This document shows positions 41,641 through 51,251 of a DNA stretch of 64,000 bases, one piece after another (positions within the stretch are counted from its first letter, which is position 1; each line of letters begins with the position of its first letter). Where the stretch lies: the NCBI GenBank assembly GCA_016719055.1, contig JADKAW010000009.1, positions 124,001-188,000 of the forward strand. Direction: 5' to 3'. This DNA comes from Candidatus Rhodoferax mariagerensis. GTDB taxonomy: Bacteria; Pseudomonadota; Gammaproteobacteria; Burkholderiales; Burkholderiaceae_C. Made by a program: the position numbers and the translations under genes. Under the pieces are notes generated by a model. The model made no database searches. It was not told the DNA's origin and saw only the letters and a list, made by a program, of their open reading frames with translations.

Positions 41641-42606
41641 ATGCCATCAAGTTCCCCCAGAATCTACATCGCCGGCCACCGTGGCATGGTGGGGTCTGCC
41701 ATCATGCGCACGCTGCTAGCGCAAGGTGTGCCACAGACCTGCATCATTACCCGCACGCGCGCCGAGCTAGACCTGTGCAACCAGGCCGCAGTACAAGACT
41801 TTTTTGCCAACGCGCGGCCCTCTCAGGTCTATCTGGCCGCCGCCAAGGTGGGCGGCATCCATGCCAACAACACCTACCCCGCAGACTTCATCTACGACAA
41901 CCTGATGGTGCAGGCCAACGTCATCCATGCTGCGCACACCACTGGGGTGCAAAAGCTGCTGTTTTTGGGCTCCAGCTGCATCTACCCGCGCCTGGCCCCC
42001 CAGCCCATGACCGAGTCGGCCTTGCTCGCCGGCGCGCTGGAGCCCACCAACGAGCCCTACGCCGTGGCCAAGATCGCCGGCATCAAAATGTGCGAAAGCT
42101 ACAACCGCCAGTATGACCGCGACTACCGCAGCGTCATGCCCACCAACCTGTATGGCCCGGGCGACAACTACCACCCCCTAAACAGCCATGTGGTGCCGGC
42201 ACTGATTCGCCGCTTTCATGCGGCCAAGCTCTTTGATGCACCTGAAGTCGTCATTTGGGGCACCGGCACCCCCAAGCGTGAGTTTTTGTACGTGGACGAC
42301 ATGGCTGCGGCCAGCGTGTTTGTCATGAACCTGCCCGCGCCGGTCTATCAAAACCACACCCAGCCCATGCAAAGCCACATCAACGTGGGCTTTGGCAGTG
42401 ACGTCACCATCTATGCGTTGGCGCATGCTGTGGGCCAGGCCGTGGGCTACCACGGGCGCATCATTTTTGACGCGACCCAGCCCGATGGCTCGCCACGCAA
42501 ATGGATGGACAGCACCCGCCTCAACAGCCTGGGCTGGCAGCCCAGGGTCGACCTGGCCAGCGGGCTGGCCCTGGCCTACCAGGACTTCGTCCAAAACCTG
42601 GCTTAA
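41641..42606 (+). CDS. fcl: GDP-L-fucose synthase
   Basis: A 321-residue short-chain dehydrogenase/epimerase. The NADP-binding start is IYIAGHRGMVGSAIMRTLL. Other marks are AAAKVGGIHANNTYPADFIY, the SSCIYPR catalytic Ser region, YAVAKIAG with the Tyr-x3-Lys pair, and MPTNLYGPGDNYHP, all diagnostic of Fcl/WcaG. It epimerises and reduces GDP-4-keto-6-deoxymannose to GDP-L-fucose. The ATG at 41641 is preferred over an adjacent TTG. The gmd gene follows after 69 bases, an inverted order relative to many gmd-fcl operons. Confidence 0.96.
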   Translation: MPSSSPRIYIAGHRGMVGSAIMRTLLAQGVPQTCIITRTRAELDLCNQAAVQDFFANARPSQVYLAAAKVGGIHANNTYPADFIYDNLMVQANVIHAAHTTGVQKLLFLGSSCIYPRLAPQPMTESALLAGALEPTNEPYAVAKIAGIKMCESYNRQYDRDYRSVMPTNLYGPGDNYHPLNSHVVPALIRRFHAAKLFDAPEVVIWGTGTPKREFLYVDDMAAASVFVMNLPAPVYQNHTQPMQSHINVGFGSDVTIYALAHAVGQAVGYHGRIIFDATQPDGSPRKWMDSTRLNSLGWQPRVDLASGLALAYQDFVQNLA

Positions 42607-42675
42607 GTGCCAAAATACCCTCTAGCCCCCGTTCAATATGCGCTATCCGTTACAAAAATAAGAGCAAATTAAACC

Positions 42676-43854
42676 ATGACCCCACCTGTCACCCCAGCCA
42701 ACCACGCCACCAACCCCAACAGTGCCACCCCCAAGATCGCCCTGATCACCGGCATTACCGGCCAGGACGGCTCGTATCTGGCCGAGCTGCTGCTGCAAAA
42801 AGGCTACCAGGTGCACGGCATCAAGCGTCGGTCCAGCTCGTTCAACACTGAGCGTGTTGACCACATCTACCAAGACCCGCACATTGACAACGCCCGTTTC
42901 AAACTGCACTACGGCGACCTTAGCGACACCAGCAATCTGACCCGCATCATGCAAGAAGTGCAACCTGACGAGGTCTACAACCTGGGCGCCCAAAGCCATG
43001 TGGCTGTCAGCTTCGAAAGTCCTGAATACACCGCAGATGTCGATGGCATGGGCACCCTGCGCCTGCTCGAAGCCATCCGCATCCTGGGGCTGCAAAAGAA
43101 AACCCGCTTTTACCAGGCCAGCACCAGTGAACTCTATGGCCTGGTGCAGCAAACCCCACAGTCTGAGGTCACGCCGTTTTACCCGCGCAGCCCCTACGCT
43201 GTGGCCAAGCTCTATGCCTACTGGATCACCGTGAACTACCGCGAGGCCTATGGCATGTATGCCTGCAACGGCATCTTGTTCAACCACGAAAGCCCAAGAA
43301 GGGGCGAAACCTTTGTTACCCGCAAAATCACCCGTGGCCTGGCCAACATCAGCCAGGGCCTGCAAGACTGTCTGTACATGGGCAACATCGATGCCCTGCG
43401 CGACTGGGGCCATGCCAAAGACTACGTGCGCATGCAATGGCTAATGCTGCAACAAGACCGACCGCAAGACTTTGTGATTGCCACCGGAGCGCAATACAGC
43501 GTGCGCCAGTTCATCGAAAAAACCGCCAAGGCCATTGGCCTGCAATTGCGCTGGCAGGGCAGGGGGGTGGATGAGGTGGCCTATGCCGTCATACCGGCAG
43601 ACAGGCGTGCTGCCCTGGCGCAGTGCCCTACCGACGTGCCCATTATCCGCATCGACCCGCGCTATTACCGCCCCACCGAAGTTGATACCCTGCTGGGCGA
43701 CCCGTCCAAAGCCAAGACAGAACTAGGCTGGGTTCCGGAGATCACCCTGGACGACATGGTGACTGAGATGGTTGCCAGCGACCTGCAAATGGCCAGGCAG
43801 CATGCACTGCTGCGCAATAATGGCTACAGCGTGAATGTGAGCCTGGAAAATTAA
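42676..43854 (+). CDS. gmd: GDP-mannose 4,6-dehydratase
   Basis: A 392-residue enzyme with the NADP motif ALITGITGQDGSYLAELLL, the signature GIKRRSSSFNTERVDHIY, FYQASTSELYG, YAVAKLYAYWITVNYREAYG, NHESPRRGETFVTRKITR and DWGHAKDYVRMQW. It makes GDP-4-keto-6-deoxy-D-mannose, the substrate of Fcl. Together they supply GDP-L-fucose (or a related 6-deoxyhexose such as rhamnose if another reductase exists) for the surface glycan. It has an extended N-terminus of about 20 residues rich in Thr/Pro/Asn. Confidence 0.97.
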   Translation: MTPPVTPANHATNPNSATPKIALITGITGQDGSYLAELLLQKGYQVHGIKRRSSSFNTERVDHIYQDPHIDNARFKLHYGDLSDTSNLTRIMQEVQPDEVYNLGAQSHVAVSFESPEYTADVDGMGTLRLLEAIRILGLQKKTRFYQASTSELYGLVQQTPQSEVTPFYPRSPYAVAKLYAYWITVNYREAYGMYACNGILFNHESPRRGETFVTRKITRGLANISQGLQDCLYMGNIDALRDWGHAKDYVRMQWLMLQQDRPQDFVIATGAQYSVRQFIEKTAKAIGLQLRWQGRGVDEVAYAVIPADRRAALAQCPTDVPIIRIDPRYYRPTEVDTLLGDPSKAKTELGWVPEITLDDMVTEMVASDLQMARQHALLRNNGYSVNVSLEN

Positions 43855-43875
43855 TTGGGGTCAGATTCCAATTAA
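43851..43875. repeat. Inverted repeat, possible REP-like element, at the gmd stop
   Basis: TTAATTGG (43851-43858) and CCAATTAA (43868-43875) pair perfectly around GGTCAGATT. This GGGGTCAGATTCC-type motif resembles repeats found near small Y1 transposase (RAYT) genes, but none is seen here. It may also aid termination after gmd, though no T-run follows. Confidence 0.4.
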
Positions 43876-44463
43876 CTTCTCACCCAGATGTTCCTTCAAT
43901 ATTAATCTATTCAAATTGCATTCAATATCGCCATAAACCATTGTTTTTAAAGAATTATTGATGATACGATTCTATTCATGCCCGCCAAGAAAAAACTACT
44001 TCGGTTTCTTCAGCGGTATGGTGCGTCTGCATCGCTAGACATCCAGCAGCACCTGGGAGTCAGTCAAGCTACCGTTTCCAGGCTGATGGCTGACGCAGCA
44101 GATGAGGTCATCGTTTGCGGCAAAGGCAAATCAACCCGCTATGCACTGGCGCATCCCATCGGGTGAGCGCCCTCGCAGCAACCCATCTGGATGATCAACG
44201 CGCTGGGCTTGCCTGAGCGACTGGGCAGCTTGAGCTTTTTGAGCCAATCGCAGCTGCTCATTCAGGCCGATGGTGTCAGTCAGATCTTTGCCACCAGCCC
44301 AAATCAAGTTTTACCCTGGTATCTATCCCCGCTAAAAGCCGAAGGATTCTTGGGGCGAATGCTTGCTTGCACAAAACCTGTCCATGTTCGGCGTGCCAGC
44401 CAATCCACAAGCCTGGGGGGCAGAGGACGCACTGATCGGTGCCATTCGCACCCATGATGCGCC

Positions 44464-45851
44464 CAATCCACCGAAGTTAAGGTAAAATATTCCTCGTAAG
44501 CTGTTGATTTAGTTGAATTTATTTTAAATTTCCCCAAAATATTGGAACTGAATATGTCAACAAAATATAGGGTTAACCCTTAGTTCTCTTTTCTCCAAAC
44601 TCACCGATCGCATCAATTCGGCGGAATTTTTCGCCGATGCCCGCCACCCTGACTCCCCAATGCCTTCACGCGCACTGGCAAGTTGCCTTTGCCCAAGCTG
44701 ATTGGCGCTTTGCTTTCCATGCGAGCGTCTTCACAGCAGGTCATGCTCGACTCCTTCTTTGGTAGCTTGTCTGTTGACGGCGACTGGCAGCGTGGCATAA
44801 CTGATCGTGGTTTTGCTCAAGCACGAGACAAGTTGTCCTGGACTTGTTTGGAGCACTTGAACACCTTTGTGGTCAAAACCGCCGACGCGTTGGGCTTGGT
44901 CCCTCGTTGGCACGGTCTGCGTTTGGTGGCAGGCGATGCCTCGGTGCTGATGCCTGCGATTCGCCCCTGTTTCACCACAAGGTTCCATGCCCAAGCTGAT
45001 CAACGCTTGTTTGTCTTGTATCTGCCGGGCGCTGAATTGACGCTGCACGCCAGCGTGCATGGTGCCGATGGCGCTGAGCGGCAGATGCTGTTTGAGTCGC
45101 TGTTGTGCCTGGGGCCTGATGATGTGTTGATCCTTGATCGGGGCTATCCGGCAGCTTGGCTGGTGGCGTATTTGACTGAGCACTATATTCGGTTTTGCAT
45201 GCGCTGCGAGAAGTCCAGTGGTGGTTGGGCAGAGGTACGCACCTTTGAGCGCAGCGATCAGGTGGATGCCACGGTCACGCTCAATAAGCCCAACCAGTGG
45301 GACTGCGAAGATTATGGCTGTTCTGGTGCTGCACCGCGGGTCCGGCTGGTCAAGTGTGTGACGCCCAATGGGCTTGTGCGGGTGATGGCGACCAATTTGC
45401 CAGACAGCCAAGTCCCGACAGCAGCTTTTGGTGAGCTTTACCATGAGCGCTGGCGTATTGAGGAGGCCTTTAAACGCCTCAAGCATCGCTGCAAACTCGA
45501 GAGCGTCTCAGGGCTGACGCAGCATGCGCTGATGGTCGATGTGCACGCAAAGGTGTTGGCTGACAATTTGGCTTCTTTGGTGTGCATGGGCGCGTCAGCG
45601 GCAGCGGGTTTACAGGACAAGCAGCGTACATGTAACCGCGCCTACGCCGCACCATGTTTGCAGCGCCTGCTGCCGCGTATGGTGTTGGGGTTGGGCTGTC
45701 TGGTGACTCTTTTGGGAAAGGCGTTTGAACTGTTGGGGGCAAACTCCCATAGACAACTGTCTGATCGCAAGCAGCCACGACCGAAAAATCATGTGAAACC
45801 TCATCCAAATCTGGCTTACAAGGGGTGACATGGCTTAACTTCGGTGGATTG
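44464..45851 (+). mobile_element. IS4-family insertion sequence
   Basis: The ends are perfect 18-base inverted repeats, CAATCCACCGAAGTTAAG at 44464-44481 and its complement at 45834-45851. The flanks carry a 10-base target duplication ATGATGCGCC (44454-44463 and 45852-45861). Removing the element with one duplicate restores the hipA-like reading frame (AIRTHDAPGAIVLG). Total length 1388 bases. The size of duplication fits IS4. It carries one transposase gene. Confidence 0.95.
44683..45828 (+). CDS. IS4-family transposase, N-terminus out of frame
   Basis: A 381-residue DDE transposase body with the YREK signature YHERWRIEEAFKRLK, the first Asp in GDAS and DRGYPAAWL. The annotated start is a TTG; the natural N-terminus (LFSKLTDRINSAEFFADA) is readable just upstream in another frame (44588-44655). 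A one-base change near the CCCC run at about 44656-44659 separates them. So the gene may be inactive, or the sequence has an error. It is in the same direction as the interrupted hipA-like gene. Confidence 0.88.
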   Translation: MPLPKLIGALLSMRASSQQVMLDSFFGSLSVDGDWQRGITDRGFAQARDKLSWTCLEHLNTFVVKTADALGLVPRWHGLRLVAGDASVLMPAIRPCFTTRFHAQADQRLFVLYLPGAELTLHASVHGADGAERQMLFESLLCLGPDDVLILDRGYPAAWLVAYLTEHYIRFCMRCEKSSGGWAEVRTFERSDQVDATVTLNKPNQWDCEDYGCSGAAPRVRLVKCVTPNGLVRVMATNLPDSQVPTAAFGELYHERWRIEEAFKRLKHRCKLESVSGLTQHALMVDVHAKVLADNLASLVCMGASAAAGLQDKQRTCNRAYAAPCLQRLLPRMVLGLGCLVTLLGKAFELLGANSHRQLSDRKQPRPKNHVKPHPNLAYKG

Positions 45852-46272
45852 ATGATGCGCCGGGTGCCATTGTGTTGGGCAATAGTCCTTCAGGCTTGAA
45901 GCAGGGCGTTGCACATATCCCGGACAACAATCGGCAATGTGTTCTGGATGCCATGGCGGTGGACATTGTAAAAATGTTTGCTCCAGGGTCTTCTGCGGGC
46001 GGCGAGCAGCCCAAGTTTCTGGCAAATAACGATCAGCACGAGCCGCTTGTGATCAAGTTCTCACCCCCCATCGGCACGCCTTCTGGCGACAGATGGCGCG
46101 ATTTGCTGCGCATGGAAACCCTGGCCAGCACCGTGCTGCAACGCTGCGGGCTTGAGGCAGCCAAGTCAGAATTTGCTCAGACCAAGACAAGAGCGTATCT
46201 GTTAAGCAAGCGCTTTGATCGCGTTGGCACCCATGGCCGCTTGCATGCAGTGTCGCTGGGTGCTGTGCATTA

Positions 46273-47582
46273 GGGATGCGGAAATTACAAACGTACCGTT
46301 TTAGGATCGATGGTTATATCCCACCAATTCAACTCGGCGGATCGTTCCAACCGATGCTCAAGGTCTCTTTTCCGGTTGGCGCATAGTTTGACACCCTTCT
46401 CGTAAGTGGCTTCGACCAAGCGTGCCACTGTACGCATTCCTTTCCACCAAAAATTTCCGGCTCGATTGATGACCGTATCTACCGTACTGAGCAAGTAGCC
46501 GTTCCAAGATTTTTCCAGCCCTGCCCAGTAGCGCTCGATGGCATTGTATTTGCTGTGATAGGGAGGGTAGTAAACCAGACGCACACATAGCCCTGTCAGA
46601 TCCGCAAACTCTGCCATGCGCTGCAAGAATTGGCTGCGCCGACCATTGCATTCTGGTCCGTTGTCCAAATTGATGACGATTCTCTTGATGCCTGGCAATT
46701 CGGGCTTCCTGTGCTGCCACCACAGAAGTCATCCGTCGACCATGAAGTCGCTGGTTTTATAGTTCGTGCCGAAGAATAAAAAGGACTCGCCACCGACTGG
46801 TTCCAATATGCCAGCGGGCACCAATTTTTCCTTCATGCACATGTCATGATCCAGAGCTTTGACAGCCTCAACTCCTCGCGATCGTCCACCTCTGGAGTAA
46901 TCGCCAACATGCACCGTCGCCTTGGTGTCGATGCTGATTCTCAAAGTGTGCTCATCTGCATCGGCCATTTCATTCACGCGTCTGACGTTTTCAAAGATGG
47001 CATCAGTTTCGTCCGTTTTTTTTGAACCTTGGATTTGGCCACTGTGCGAAGTCGGTAATCCTGGCGATTCAAGAGATTGGAGATGGTGCGCACACTGGGC
47101 AGAGATTGCTCAGACCAGCCCTTTTGCATAAGCGCCTCGTGCACCGTCTTGGCCGTCATGTTGGTGTACAGCAAGGTGGTGCGCAAGCTCGATTCCGATT
47201 CGCTGTGCGGCTCCATGATGGCCTGTATTTCAGCCAACAGCTTGGGGTGCTTGTGTTCTGTTTTTGGCTTGCCTCGGGCGCTGGTGTCATTGACGCAAGC
47301 GATGCCACTTTGATATTCATGAACACCCAATTCAACTGCGCCTCGATTCCAACCAAACACATCTTCGGCAACACGTTGCTTGCCATCGAGTAACGCCAGC
47401 GTCACATCGCCCATCGCGTGCCGGCGCGCTGGCCATGCAATCAAATCAACAAGTCGCCCGATCAAATCCACCACCTTCGTCGATACGCCGTTGCGCTCCA
47501 GTGTGCTTGTCTTCATATGCAGCAACTCCGTTTATGCAGGATGAAGACATCATAAACGGTACTTTAGTAATTACCAAATCCC
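46273..47582 (-). mobile_element. ISAzo13-type insertion sequence, degenerate
   Basis: The ends begin GGGAT and match as imperfect inverted repeats of about 29 bases (46273-46301 and 47554-47582), sharing GTACCGTTT at the inner side. TTA flanks both ends (46270-46272 and 47583-47585), a likely 2-3 base target duplication. The element is about 1310 bases, inserted in the hipA-like gene. Its transposase gene is broken. Confidence 0.85.
46285..47525 (-). pseudogene. ISAzo13-type transposase, frameshifted and with an internal stop
   Basis: The coding line reads from 47525 down. The first part (to the T8 run at 47016-47023) ends in KVQKKRTKL and needs a one-base shift to continue DAIFENVRRVNEMADADE. 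The second part carries ISIDTKATVHVGDYSRGG and KALDHDM. An in-frame TGA after TSDFMVDG precedes the last part, LLWWQHRKPELPGIKR, VINLDNGPECNGRRSQF and VYYPPYHSKYNAIERYWAGL, typical of the Rhodopirellula/ISAzo13 DDE family. Confidence 0.85.
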
Positions 47583-48089
47583 TTAGGCGTTTTTCAAAGG
47601 CGGCTTTGTCAGCTGGCCCGCCACTTGTGACGCGCTGGTATGCCAGGGCCGGCTACCACCATCGAGCGCTGAGGGAATTCATAGCGCCTTTCAGTTTGGC
47701 AAGCTTATTGGCAATTCAGACATGCATTTCGGCAACGCCAGCCTGTTTGTGGCGGGCAACACCCTGCGAGACATGCTAAAAGGCCAGTTTATGCTCGCAC
47801 CTGTGTACGACATGTTGCCTATGCGATGGCGTCCAGACGCCTTAATTGGCATCAGCGATTACGCGCCCTTTGACGTCGACTTGGCGTTGGCCAATCAGAC
47901 GGTCAGGCATGCAGCGCGGGACTTCTGGCAAGGGGTGTCATCCGACCAATTCATCAGCTGGCCGCTCAAAGAAGTTGCCTGGGCGATGATGGGCAGGATG
48001 TGATGCATCGTGAGGTACATGCCGGGTGAGGTCAACAGTCTGAACTTGTGCAAAAATATGGCTATCCATAAATTTTCAAAAATCAAGCC

Positions 48090-48344
48090 ATGAAAACAGT
48101 CGCCGTATTTGAAGCCAAAAACCGGTTTTCGGAACTGCTTGCAGCCGTAGCGCAAGGTGAAGAAATTACCATCACCCGTCACGGATCTCCCGTTGCTCGT
48201 CTGGTAGCGCTTAACGCAATTGATCAGGCCACATCCAAACAAAGTGAGCGCGTGGCCGCTGCCATACAGCGTTTGCGTGCTGTTGGTGCCGGTACTGAGC
48301 TGGGTTGCACGGTGCAGGATGCCATTCAGCAGGGTCGTGCCTGA
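48090..48344 (+). CDS. Phd/YefM-family antitoxin
   Basis: An 84-residue protein starting MKTVAVFEAKNRFSELLAAV, followed by GEEITITRHGSPVARLVAL, the standard Phd/YefM N-terminal DNA-binding fold. The C-terminal 35 residues would wrap the partner toxin. It is the first gene of a two-gene module whose stop shares its last base with the start of the PIN toxin gene (TGATG at 48342-48346). It likely represses its own promoter with the toxin. Confidence 0.93.
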   Translation: MKTVAVFEAKNRFSELLAAVAQGEEITITRHGSPVARLVALNAIDQATSKQSERVAAAIQRLRAVGAGTELGCTVQDAIQQGRA

Positions 48345-48748
48345 TGCCCTTTGTACTTGACAACTCTGTGGTGACAGGCTGGTATCTGGCAGACCAGGCA
48401 AACGCCTACACCGAGTCAATCGCAGTCCTGCTTGAGAATGACAAAGCCTTGGTACCCGCCTTGTGGCAACTTGAATTGGCCAATGTGCTAAAAACTGCGT
48501 GCACCCGCGGCAAGCTCAGTACCGATGCCGCCAGGCAAATTCTTGACACACTTGCCCTCTTGCCCATTGACATCTATGCTGGCCCCGCACCGGGGCAGCG
48601 ACAACTGTTTGAACTTGCCATGCGCCATCAACTGAGCAGCTACGACGCCGCCTACCTGGAACTGGCCCTGCGTTTCGGCATGCCCCTGGCAACCCAAGAC
48701 CACCAGCTCAAAGCCGCCGCCGTTACCGCTGGTGTGAACGTGCTTTAG
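48344..48748 (+). CDS. vapC: VapC-type PIN-domain toxin
   Basis: A 134-residue PIN-domain ribonuclease with the acidic residues in VLDNSVV (Asp6), LWQLELANVL, SSYDAAYLELAL and LATQDHQL. I chose the ATG at 48344, one base into the antitoxin stop; a frame opening at 48305 lies inside the antitoxin gene. It appears intact. A truncated second vapC follows immediately after its stop. Confidence 0.93.
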   Translation: MPFVLDNSVVTGWYLADQANAYTESIAVLLENDKALVPALWQLELANVLKTACTRGKLSTDAARQILDTLALLPIDIYAGPAPGQRQLFELAMRHQLSSYDAAYLELALRFGMPLATQDHQLKAAAVTAGVNVL

Positions 48749-49008
48749 CACCAATCCCCATGCTTCAGCGTGCAAGTACTCAATGAACTCACGTCGGTTT
48801 GTCTGCGCAAGCTCAGGATGCCGTGGCACGAAGTTGATGCTCTGCTCTTGGCCGTCAAATCGGCATGCGATGTTGTGTCGCTCACGCTTGTGGCCGCCGG
48901 CGCGAACATGTCGAATTTCAGCCGGTTTCAAAATGTTGGCGCCTTTGATGCCAAAAGCATAGCAAGATAATGAATTGAGGGTGCGCAGTGGTGAGCGCAG
49001 CGAGAGCA

Positions 49009-49779
49009 TCAAAGCTCGACCTGATCCTTGGAGCGGTAGCTTCTTCCCTCAATGACAACGGTCTGTGCGTGGTGCAGCAGGCGGTCGAGCAACGCAGAGG
49101 TCAGTACCGCATCGTTGTTGAAGATGGCCGGCCACTGCTTGTAGACGCGGTTGGTGGTGATCAAGGTGGCACTGCGCTCATAGCGGTGACTGATGATCTG
49201 AAACAGGCAATCGGCACCGAACTTGTCGATGGGCAAATAACCCAACTCATCAATACACAACACCTGCGGTTTGACGTAATGTGCCAAGGCCCGCTTGACG
49301 GTGCCGGTGGTGTGAGCCAAAGCCAGGTTATTGATGATCTCGATGGCCCCGGTAAACAGCACCGAGTGCCCTTTCAGACAAGCCGCATGTCCCAAGGCCG
49401 TCATCAAATGACTCTTGCCCAAGCCGGTGCCGGCGATCAACACCACATTGGCTCTCTGGCGGACAAAATCCAGATGAAACAAGTTTTGCACCAGCAACTG
49501 ATTGATTTTGGTGGGCCACTGCCAATCAAACTGATCCATCGACTTGAGCACGGGAAAGCGCGCCTGCGCCACCAAGCGGGCCACACGCCGGTCAGCATGC
49601 GCCGCTGCCTCGCCACTGGCCAACTCCGTGAGGTAATGCAGATGCGACCACTGCTTATCGGCTGCGACCTGCGCAAAGGGCTGATGATTGGCCAGCATGA
49701 AGGGCAGCTTCAACGCACTCAGGTTTGCGCACAAAGCGGCTGCATCGGGCGTGGACGACTCAGTGAGCTTGGCCATCAC
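49009..49779 (-). CDS. istB: IS21-family helper ATPase IstB
   Basis: A 256-residue AAA+ ATPase of the DnaC/IstB type, with Walker A GTGLGKSHLM, Walker B VLCIDELGYLPID and sensor region SATLITTNR. It assists the IstA transposase in target capture. The start overlaps the istA stop (ATGA, 49776-49779). It appears intact. Confidence 0.95.
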   Translation of the reverse strand: MMAKLTESSTPDAAALCANLSALKLPFMLANHQPFAQVAADKQWSHLHYLTELASGEAAAHADRRVARLVAQARFPVLKSMDQFDWQWPTKINQLLVQNLFHLDFVRQRANVVLIAGTGLGKSHLMTALGHAACLKGHSVLFTGAIEIINNLALAHTTGTVKRALAHYVKPQVLCIDELGYLPIDKFGADCLFQIISHRYERSATLITTNRVYKQWPAIFNNDAVLTSALLDRLLHHAQTVVIEGRSYRSKDQVEL

Positions 49780-51251
49780 AAGCCTCCTGTTTGGCGGTTA
49801 TAAATTGACAGATCGGGCGCGGGCAGTTCCAGCTCAAGCAAATCGGCCCCGCGTGTGAGTTGCAGCGCGCCGGTCGCCTCACCAGTGCGTCGTCGTGCCG
49901 CCAATATGTGGGCGATGTACTCGGCGCTGAAGGCCTGTAATTCCAGGCCATCATCAAGAGCACGGGCAACTGCGTCACAGCCGTGCATCTCCAGCAGCGC
50001 CACAATCTTGCGCAAATGGGCGCGGGCATCAACGCGCTTTGCTTCCAGTCCCGCGCGGTAAGCCTGTGCACGCGGCGAGATCGCCAGAAACTGCGTCAAC
50101 AAACGCTGTTCACGGGCACTTCTGCGCTGCTCCAGCAGGGCTTTGGGATGCTGTGGGTCTTCGATATCCTGATGCCGGTCCATGCTGCGCACATGGCGGG
50201 CAATCAACTGGTTGTCGGCATAAACGCAGACCCGGTCGTCGTAGGCCTTGAGCAGTAAGCTGCGCCCAGCGTAGCGCGCTGGCACTGAGTAATGGTTGGC
50301 CTCCAGCGCCACGCGAAACTGCTTGTTGGCACGCACCGTGATGATGCGGGCCAGATCGAACCCGTTGGGGTTCAGGGGCTTCAAGGCACCTCGCTCCTGC
50401 TCAAACATCTCAATGGGGCGCTGATGGGTGGACTCATGCAGGCGCACATTGGCCACCGTATCGAGCCACAAGGTGGCTGCAGGATTGAGCGCTGAGAAAT
50501 CAGCCAATTCCAGGCCGGCGAGGAAATTCTTCTTGACATAGCCCACCCCATTCTCCACGCGCCCCTTCTCGTTGCCGCTACGTACATTACAGGCGCTGAT
50601 CTCAAAACCCCAGTGACGCGAGAAATCCAGATACCTTCCATTGAACACCGGGGCCACCCCGGCCAAGCGCTGCAGCACGGCGGACTTCAGGTTATCGATG
50701 ATCAGCCGCTGGGGTACCCCGCCAAAAGCCGCAAATGCGCGCTCATGGCAAGCCAAAAAGAACTCACTGGTTTGTGAGACGGTGAACTCCAGGTACATGC
50801 GCCGGCTAAAACACAGCACCAGACAGAAGAAACTCAAACGGCGTTTGGTTGCACCCACCGTGATCGTGCCGTACTCACCCCAGTCCACCTGGGCAGCTTC
50901 GCCCGGTAGGAACGAGAGTTTGAGAAAGGCCTGCACCGGGCGTGGCCGGATGCGCTGCACATAGTCCTTGACGATGGTGATGCCACCGTCGAAACCCACT
51001 TCGCGCAGACGCTGGTAAATTTGCTGCCCACTGTAGGGGTGGGTGTCGAGCCAGCGCACGATCTGGCCTTTAAAGGCATCGAGCTTACTCACCCGAGGTG
51101 TATTGCAGGCGCGTGGCTGAAACTGCTCGACTGCGGCCCATTTGGCCACGGTACGCGCATCCATGCCCAACGCTCGGGCGGTTTGAGCGATGGTGAGGTT
51201 TTGGCGGTCCAGGTGGTCACGGATCTTGCAATAGGTCTCATAGTCGAGCAT
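49776..51251 (-). CDS. istA: IS21-family transposase IstA
   Basis: A 491-residue transposase with an N-terminal helix-turn-helix (LTIAQTARALGMDARTVAKW) and an integrase core whose DDE residues lie in QVDWGEYG, RLIIDNLKSAV and KGRVENGVGYVK. I chose the ATG at 51251, with GGAG upstream, rather than the frame opening at 51269. A C-terminal beta domain (FRVALEANHYSVPARYAGR) matches the family. Its first bases overlap the accessory gene upstream. Confidence 0.95.
   Translation of the reverse strand: MLDYETYCKIRDHLDRQNLTIAQTARALGMDARTVAKWAAVEQFQPRACNTPRVSKLDAFKGQIVRWLDTHPYSGQQIYQRLREVGFDGGITIVKDYVQRIRPRPVQAFLKLSFLPGEAAQVDWGEYGTITVGATKRRLSFFCLVLCFSRRMYLEFTVSQTSEFFLACHERAFAAFGGVPQRLIIDNLKSAVLQRLAGVAPVFNGRYLDFSRHWGFEISACNVRSGNEKGRVENGVGYVKKNFLAGLELADFSALNPAATLWLDTVANVRLHESTHQRPIEMFEQERGALKPLNPNGFDLARIITVRANKQFRVALEANHYSVPARYAGRSLLLKAYDDRVCVYADNQLIARHVRSMDRHQDIEDPQHPKALLEQRRSAREQRLLTQFLAISPRAQAYRAGLEAKRVDARAHLRKIVALLEMHGCDAVARALDDGLELQAFSAEYIAHILAARRRTGEATGALQLTRGADLLELELPAPDLSIYNRQTGGL

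Larger units (their letters stand above)
43978..48003 (+). pseudogene. hipA-like toxin kinase gene, broken by a stop, a frameshift and two IS elements
   Basis: Pieces of one gene can be read in order. 43978-44163 is an N-terminal winged-helix-like segment ending RYALAHPIG, stopped by TGA at 44164-44166. The same frame continues (MINALGLPERLGSLSF) to about 44365, where a one-base shift is needed to read NLSMFGVPANPQAWGAEDA. 45862-46269 gives GAIVLGNSPSGLKQG, FAPGSSAGGEQPKFL, LVIKFSPP and YLLSKRFDRVG, HipA-type kinase motifs. 47586-48003 gives FGKLIGNSDMHFGN (catalytic Asp and metal site) and LAPVYDMLP. An IS4-family element (44464-45851) and an ISAzo13-type element (46273-47582) lie between. 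With both removed the 46.3 kb join still has an in-frame TAG. It is clearly non-functional. Confidence 0.88.

Noticed and set aside
48988..49803. A 271-codon plus-strand frame
   Set aside because: Antisense to istB, which has intact Walker motifs.
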